Positions 14,093-14,645 of a stretch of 14,645 nt of DNA are shown here, piece by piece (the first letter of the stretch is position 1; every line of letters starts with the position of its first letter). Under the pieces are notes generated by a model, which was not told where the DNA came from, did not search any database, and saw only the letters and a list, made by a program, of their open reading frames with translations. This DNA is from Eggerthellaceae bacterium. Lineage in GTDB: Bacteria; Actinomycetota; Coriobacteriia; Coriobacteriales; Eggerthellaceae. The translations under genes and the position numbers were made by a program. The stretch is taken from assembly GCA_017459485.1 (NCBI GenBank), contig JAFUCW010000243.1, forward strand, positions 1 through 14,645, written 5' to 3'.

Positions 14093-14645
14093 TTACCCGT
14101 CTGCGGAACGGGACGGGGCCCTTGACGCAATCACCGCCTGTCCGAAACTAACGCACCCGTCGTTGGGAGGCAAATCTTCGTTCATGGCAACAGTAAAACC
14201 TGCGTCCACCAGCAAGGGCACCGCATGCTCGACAAGATAGCGATTCATGAACACGCCACCAGAGAGCACCACCGTACTCACTCCGAAAGCAGCCTCTCCC
14301 AAATGCGCCACCTGAACGATTGCATCCACAAACGCATCATGGAACTTTCGCGCAATCTGGGGAGTAGGCACACCCGCTTCAAGATCGTCGAGAAGCCCAC
14401 GGAAAACAGGTTCGGCATCAAGCAGTACCACCGAAGTGTCAAGTGCAGTCGAACCTTCAGTTGCCGTGTTCTTAATGATGTCGATAGCATATCCCGCTGG
14501 TTCTGCCAGACGAATACTAGCGTAAGAGGGCGCTTCCGGGGGGACGGGCGCTTCTTGCGTCGCAGGTTCCGCCAGGCCTCCCGTACCAGCGGAGGAGGGT
14601 GCGCTAGGGGATGGTGGAGCGTCTGTCTGAACACCATCCCTGTTA
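14093..14645 (-). CDS. hypF: Carbamoyltransferase HypF (partial, C-terminal 183 residues)
   Basis: HypF makes the thiocyanate/cyanide ligand precursor from carbamoyl phosphate and passes it to HypE. Only the end of its C-terminal Kae1/YgjD-like domain is present, open to the window edge in this frame. Recognisable residues are ARKFHDAF, then VVLSGGVFMNR and PPNDGCVSFGQAVIA, which close the domain in all HypF proteins; the stop is TAA at 14093-14095. The first roughly 45-50 visible residues form a Pro/Ala/Ser/Glu-rich stretch (PPSPSAPSSAG, EAPVPPEAPS) before normal sequence resumes near LAEPAGYAIDII. I read this as a low-complexity insertion in a surface loop. At DNA level it includes a strong hairpin (14608-14640). 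It lies first in the visible hyp order (hypF, hypC, hypD). Confidence 0.95.
   Translation of the reverse strand, partial: NRDGVQTDAPPSPSAPSSAGTGGLAEPATQEAPVPPEAPSYASIRLAEPAGYAIDIIKNTATEGSTALDTSVVLLDAEPVFRGLLDDLEAGVPTPQIARKFHDAFVDAIVQVAHLGEAAFGVSTVVLSGGVFMNRYLVEHAVPLLVDAGFTVAMNEDLPPNDGCVSFGQAVIASRAPSRSADG
14608..14640. repeat. 9-bp perfect hairpin inside hypF, related to an intergenic repeat
   Basis: GGGATGGTG (14608-14616) pairs perfectly with CACCATCCC (14632-14640) around a 15-base loop. The loop and right arm contain CTGTCTGAACAC (14623-14634), also found at 5002-5013, where it likewise sits in an imperfect hairpin (CAGGGAC / GTTCCTG) and is followed by a similar CCTG-TA end. The 12-base match alone could be chance; the shared hairpin setting makes a common repeat family plausible. 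Confidence 0.4.

Overview
The window is a GC-rich bacterial chromosome segment in which every gene I can support lies on the minus strand. Three things suggest an anaerobic, high-GC member of the Actinomycetota, most likely class Coriobacteriia (Eggerthella/Slackia-like): [NiFe]-hydrogenase maturation genes, a tandem pair of TrkA genes as in other actinobacteria, and a fragment resembling the cell-wall-binding repeat 2 surface proteins common in that class. This placement is inference from protein character only; no 16S gene or other marker is present.

Read in the direction of transcription (high to low coordinates), the window starts inside hypF (C-terminal part only), then hypC and hypD, a single-domain rhodanese, a Crp/Fnr-type regulator, hypB, ammonia-dependent NAD synthetase nadE, and a NarL/DesK-type histidine kinase with its response regulator. 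HypF, HypC and HypD build the Fe(CN)2CO group and HypB handles nickel insertion, so the cell presumably makes a [NiFe]-hydrogenase. No structural hydrogenase gene, hypA or hypE is in the window. nadE, the kinase and the regulator are closely packed and may be co-transcribed with hypB.

Next comes the groES-groEL operon behind a CIRCE (HrcA) operator and ahead of a clear hairpin terminator. The terminator lies inside a 439-base intergenic region holding a 21-bp perfect inverted repeat and diverged direct copies of the same unit, which looks like a dispersed repeat element. Then follow two adjacent trkA-like genes (NAD-binding K+ uptake regulators), a zinc-ribbon membrane-anchored protein of unknown function, a short decayed fragment resembling the end of a cell-wall-binding-repeat protein, purB (adenylosuccinate lyase), and one base after purB a metallo-beta-lactamase-fold hydrolase that runs off the window.

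Most of this is ordinary housekeeping and accessory content, and I do not see a convincing undescribed defence, mobile or RNA system. The observations most worth checking are the repeat element around the groEL terminator and a possible relative inside the hypF coding sequence, the CWB2-like remnant, an overlapping palindrome/hairpin arrangement upstream of the Crp/Fnr gene, and a helical-turn direct repeat upstream of hypC.
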